Origin: an uncultured Chitinophagaceae bacterium
GTDB taxonomy: Bacteria; Bacteroidota; Bacteroidia; Chitinophagales; Chitinophagaceae
NCBI GenBank assembly: GCA_937897585.1
Contig: CALCNY010000282.1
Coordinates: 1 to 6,962 of the forward strand
Reading direction: 5' to 3'
DNA: 6,962 nt
Shown here in pieces: positions 5,902 through 6,962 of this stretch. Made by a program: the position numbers and the translations under genes. Position 1 is the stretch's first letter. Every line of letters begins with the position of its first letter. The notes under the pieces are model-generated. The model had not been told where the DNA came from and did no database searches. It saw only the letters and a list, made by a program, of their open reading frames with translations.

Positions 5902-6962
5902 ATTGACGTCATAGAAAATAAAAAAATACATATTACAGCGATTGCTTCCTACCCCATTTTCCCTGCGAAAATGGGCGGACAAAAAGGCATTGCCTCTTTT
6001 TATGGTGCGTTTTCAAAACAATTGGCTGTAAGTTTGGTTTCGGTTAAAGACAATGCAACTCCTGAAAATCTCAATGCAGAATTCTTACCGATACTGAGTA
6101 ATTCTAAGACCAGATATTTTAATCCTTTTATTTTTTTTACGCTGCAGAAAATCATTAAAGAAAGACAATCAACACACCTCATTATTGAACATCCTTATTT
6201 AGGATGGCTCGGAATTTTAGCCAAATGGTTTTTAAAAGTAAAGCTGGTGGTTCATTCACATAATATTGAAGCGTTGCGATTCAAATCTACAGGCAAATGG
6301 TGGTGGGGATTGCTATGGCATTATGAAAGATTTACCCACCATCAAGCCGACATTAATTTCTTCATTTCTGACGAAGACAAGAATTTCGCAATTGACAAAT
6401 TCAAGTTGAAAAAAGAAAAATGCCTTACCATAACTTATGGATTTGATTTTAGCGCCCCACCAACGGCAGAAGAAAAACAAATAGCCAGAAATAAATTAAT
6501 CAACACCTACCAAATACCAGCCCAAAACAAAATATTATTATTCAATGGCACATTGGATTATCAGCCCAATTTAGATGCACTTAAAATCATTCTTTATAAA
6601 ATAAATCCGATACTGAAGTCTACTCACGGATTTGAATACACGATAATTATCTGTGGCAAAAATCTTCCTAATGAACTGAATGAGTTGAAAGAAGAGAAAG
6701 TCAACAATATCATTTATGCGGGTTTCGTAGATGATATTACTATATATTTCAAAGGCGCCGACATTTTTATAAATCCTGTGACCGATGGCGGCGGTATCAA
6801 AACAAAACTGGTTGAGGCATTAGGTTACAACCTTTCTTGCATCAGTACTACAGAAGGTGCAATTGGTGTACCACAAGAAATCACAGGAAATAAATTAAAA
6901 ATTATTAATAATAAAATCAATGAGTTAAATAATAGAATTAATACACTTACTGATGATAATAA
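5902..6962 (+). CDS. GT4-type glycosyltransferase, C-terminal end beyond the window; probable ATT start
   Basis: An open frame with 353 codons runs to the right edge. It has the two-domain GT-B layout. The first strand IHITAIASYPIFP leads into the glycine loop KMGGQKG (23-29), the N-domain ends near VVHSHNIE (116-123), and the C-domain opens with FNGTLDYQPN (214-223). The donor-site region reads TDGGGIKTKLVEAL (294-307) with E305, then STTEGAIG (315-322). This matches GT4 / Glyco_trans_1_4 proteins, which transfer a sugar from a nucleotide donor on the cytoplasmic face. The first glutamate of the EX7E motif is a glycine (G297), as in some relatives. No ATG, GTG or TTG lies in frame between the upstream stop (5896-5898) and the first strand; the first ATG (5971) would remove that strand. 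ATT at 5902 gives a natural N-terminus and lies three bases after the YfhO stop, suggesting translational coupling. The acceptor is unknown. The family usually runs some tens of residues further. Confidence 0.85.
   Translation, partial: MDVIENKKIHITAIASYPIFPAKMGGQKGIASFYGAFSKQLAVSLVSVKDNATPENLNAEFLPILSNSKTRYFNPFIFFTLQKIIKERQSTHLIIEHPYLGWLGILAKWFLKVKLVVHSHNIEALRFKSTGKWWWGLLWHYERFTHHQADINFFISDEDKNFAIDKFKLKKEKCLTITYGFDFSAPPTAEEKQIARNKLINTYQIPAQNKILLFNGTLDYQPNLDALKIILYKINPILKSTHGFEYTIIICGKNLPNELNELKEEKVNNIIYAGFVDDITIYFKGADIFINPVTDGGGIKTKLVEALGYNLSCISTTEGAIGVPQEITGNKLKIINNKINELNNRINTLTDDN

Noticed and set aside
6000..6182. 60-codon minus-strand open frame
   Set aside because: Antisense to the glycosyltransferase N-terminal domain.
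6890..6960. AT-rich, repeat-like run at the right edge
   Set aside because: It reads as an in-frame Asn/Lys/Ile-rich stretch of the glycosyltransferase; low-complexity coding sequence, not a repeat array.

Overview
The window is AT-rich chromosomal DNA, most likely from a member of the Bacteroidota. A Chitinophagaceae-like or related lineage is my guess from protein style, not a proven placement. The evidence is the lack of Shine-Dalgarno sequences before the genes, a promoter of the Bacteroidota type (TTTG, 19 bp, TAnnTTTG) in front of the tRNA, paired LytTR response regulators, the remnant of a 'two-component regulator propeller' sensor, and a large YfhO-family membrane protein of the kind common in this phylum.

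Left part (1-912, all minus strand): the first 202 codons of a tail-specific C-terminal processing protease (prc/tsp) run off the left edge. Upstream of it lies a complete tRNA-His(GTG) with encoded G-1 and CCA, its own promoter, and an intrinsic terminator starting at the CCA end.

Middle part (990-3184, minus strand): two paralogous LytTR-type response regulators lie in tandem, about 245 bp apart. Upstream of the second is a decayed gene for a beta-propeller sensor protein. It keeps an apparent signal peptide and one to two propeller repeats, is frameshifted in an A-run, and then vanishes; no kinase domain remains. The regulators therefore look orphaned from the sensor that probably once preceded them. 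The gap between the two regulators carries a 7-bp direct repeat with exact 21-bp periodicity, which is the geometry of LytTR binding sites.

Right part (3271-6962, plus strand): a complete 875-residue YfhO-family polytopic membrane protein is followed almost directly by a GT4-type glycosyltransferase that runs off the right edge. The glycosyltransferase has no ATG, GTG or TTG codon between the YfhO stop and its conserved N-terminus; the best start is an ATT three bases after that stop. The pair probably works on cell-surface glycans or glycolipids.

No insertion sequence, CRISPR array or phage gene is visible. The least ordinary items are the decayed sensor gene, the 21-bp phased repeat and the missing start codon of the glycosyltransferase. 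None of them on its own amounts to a new biological system.
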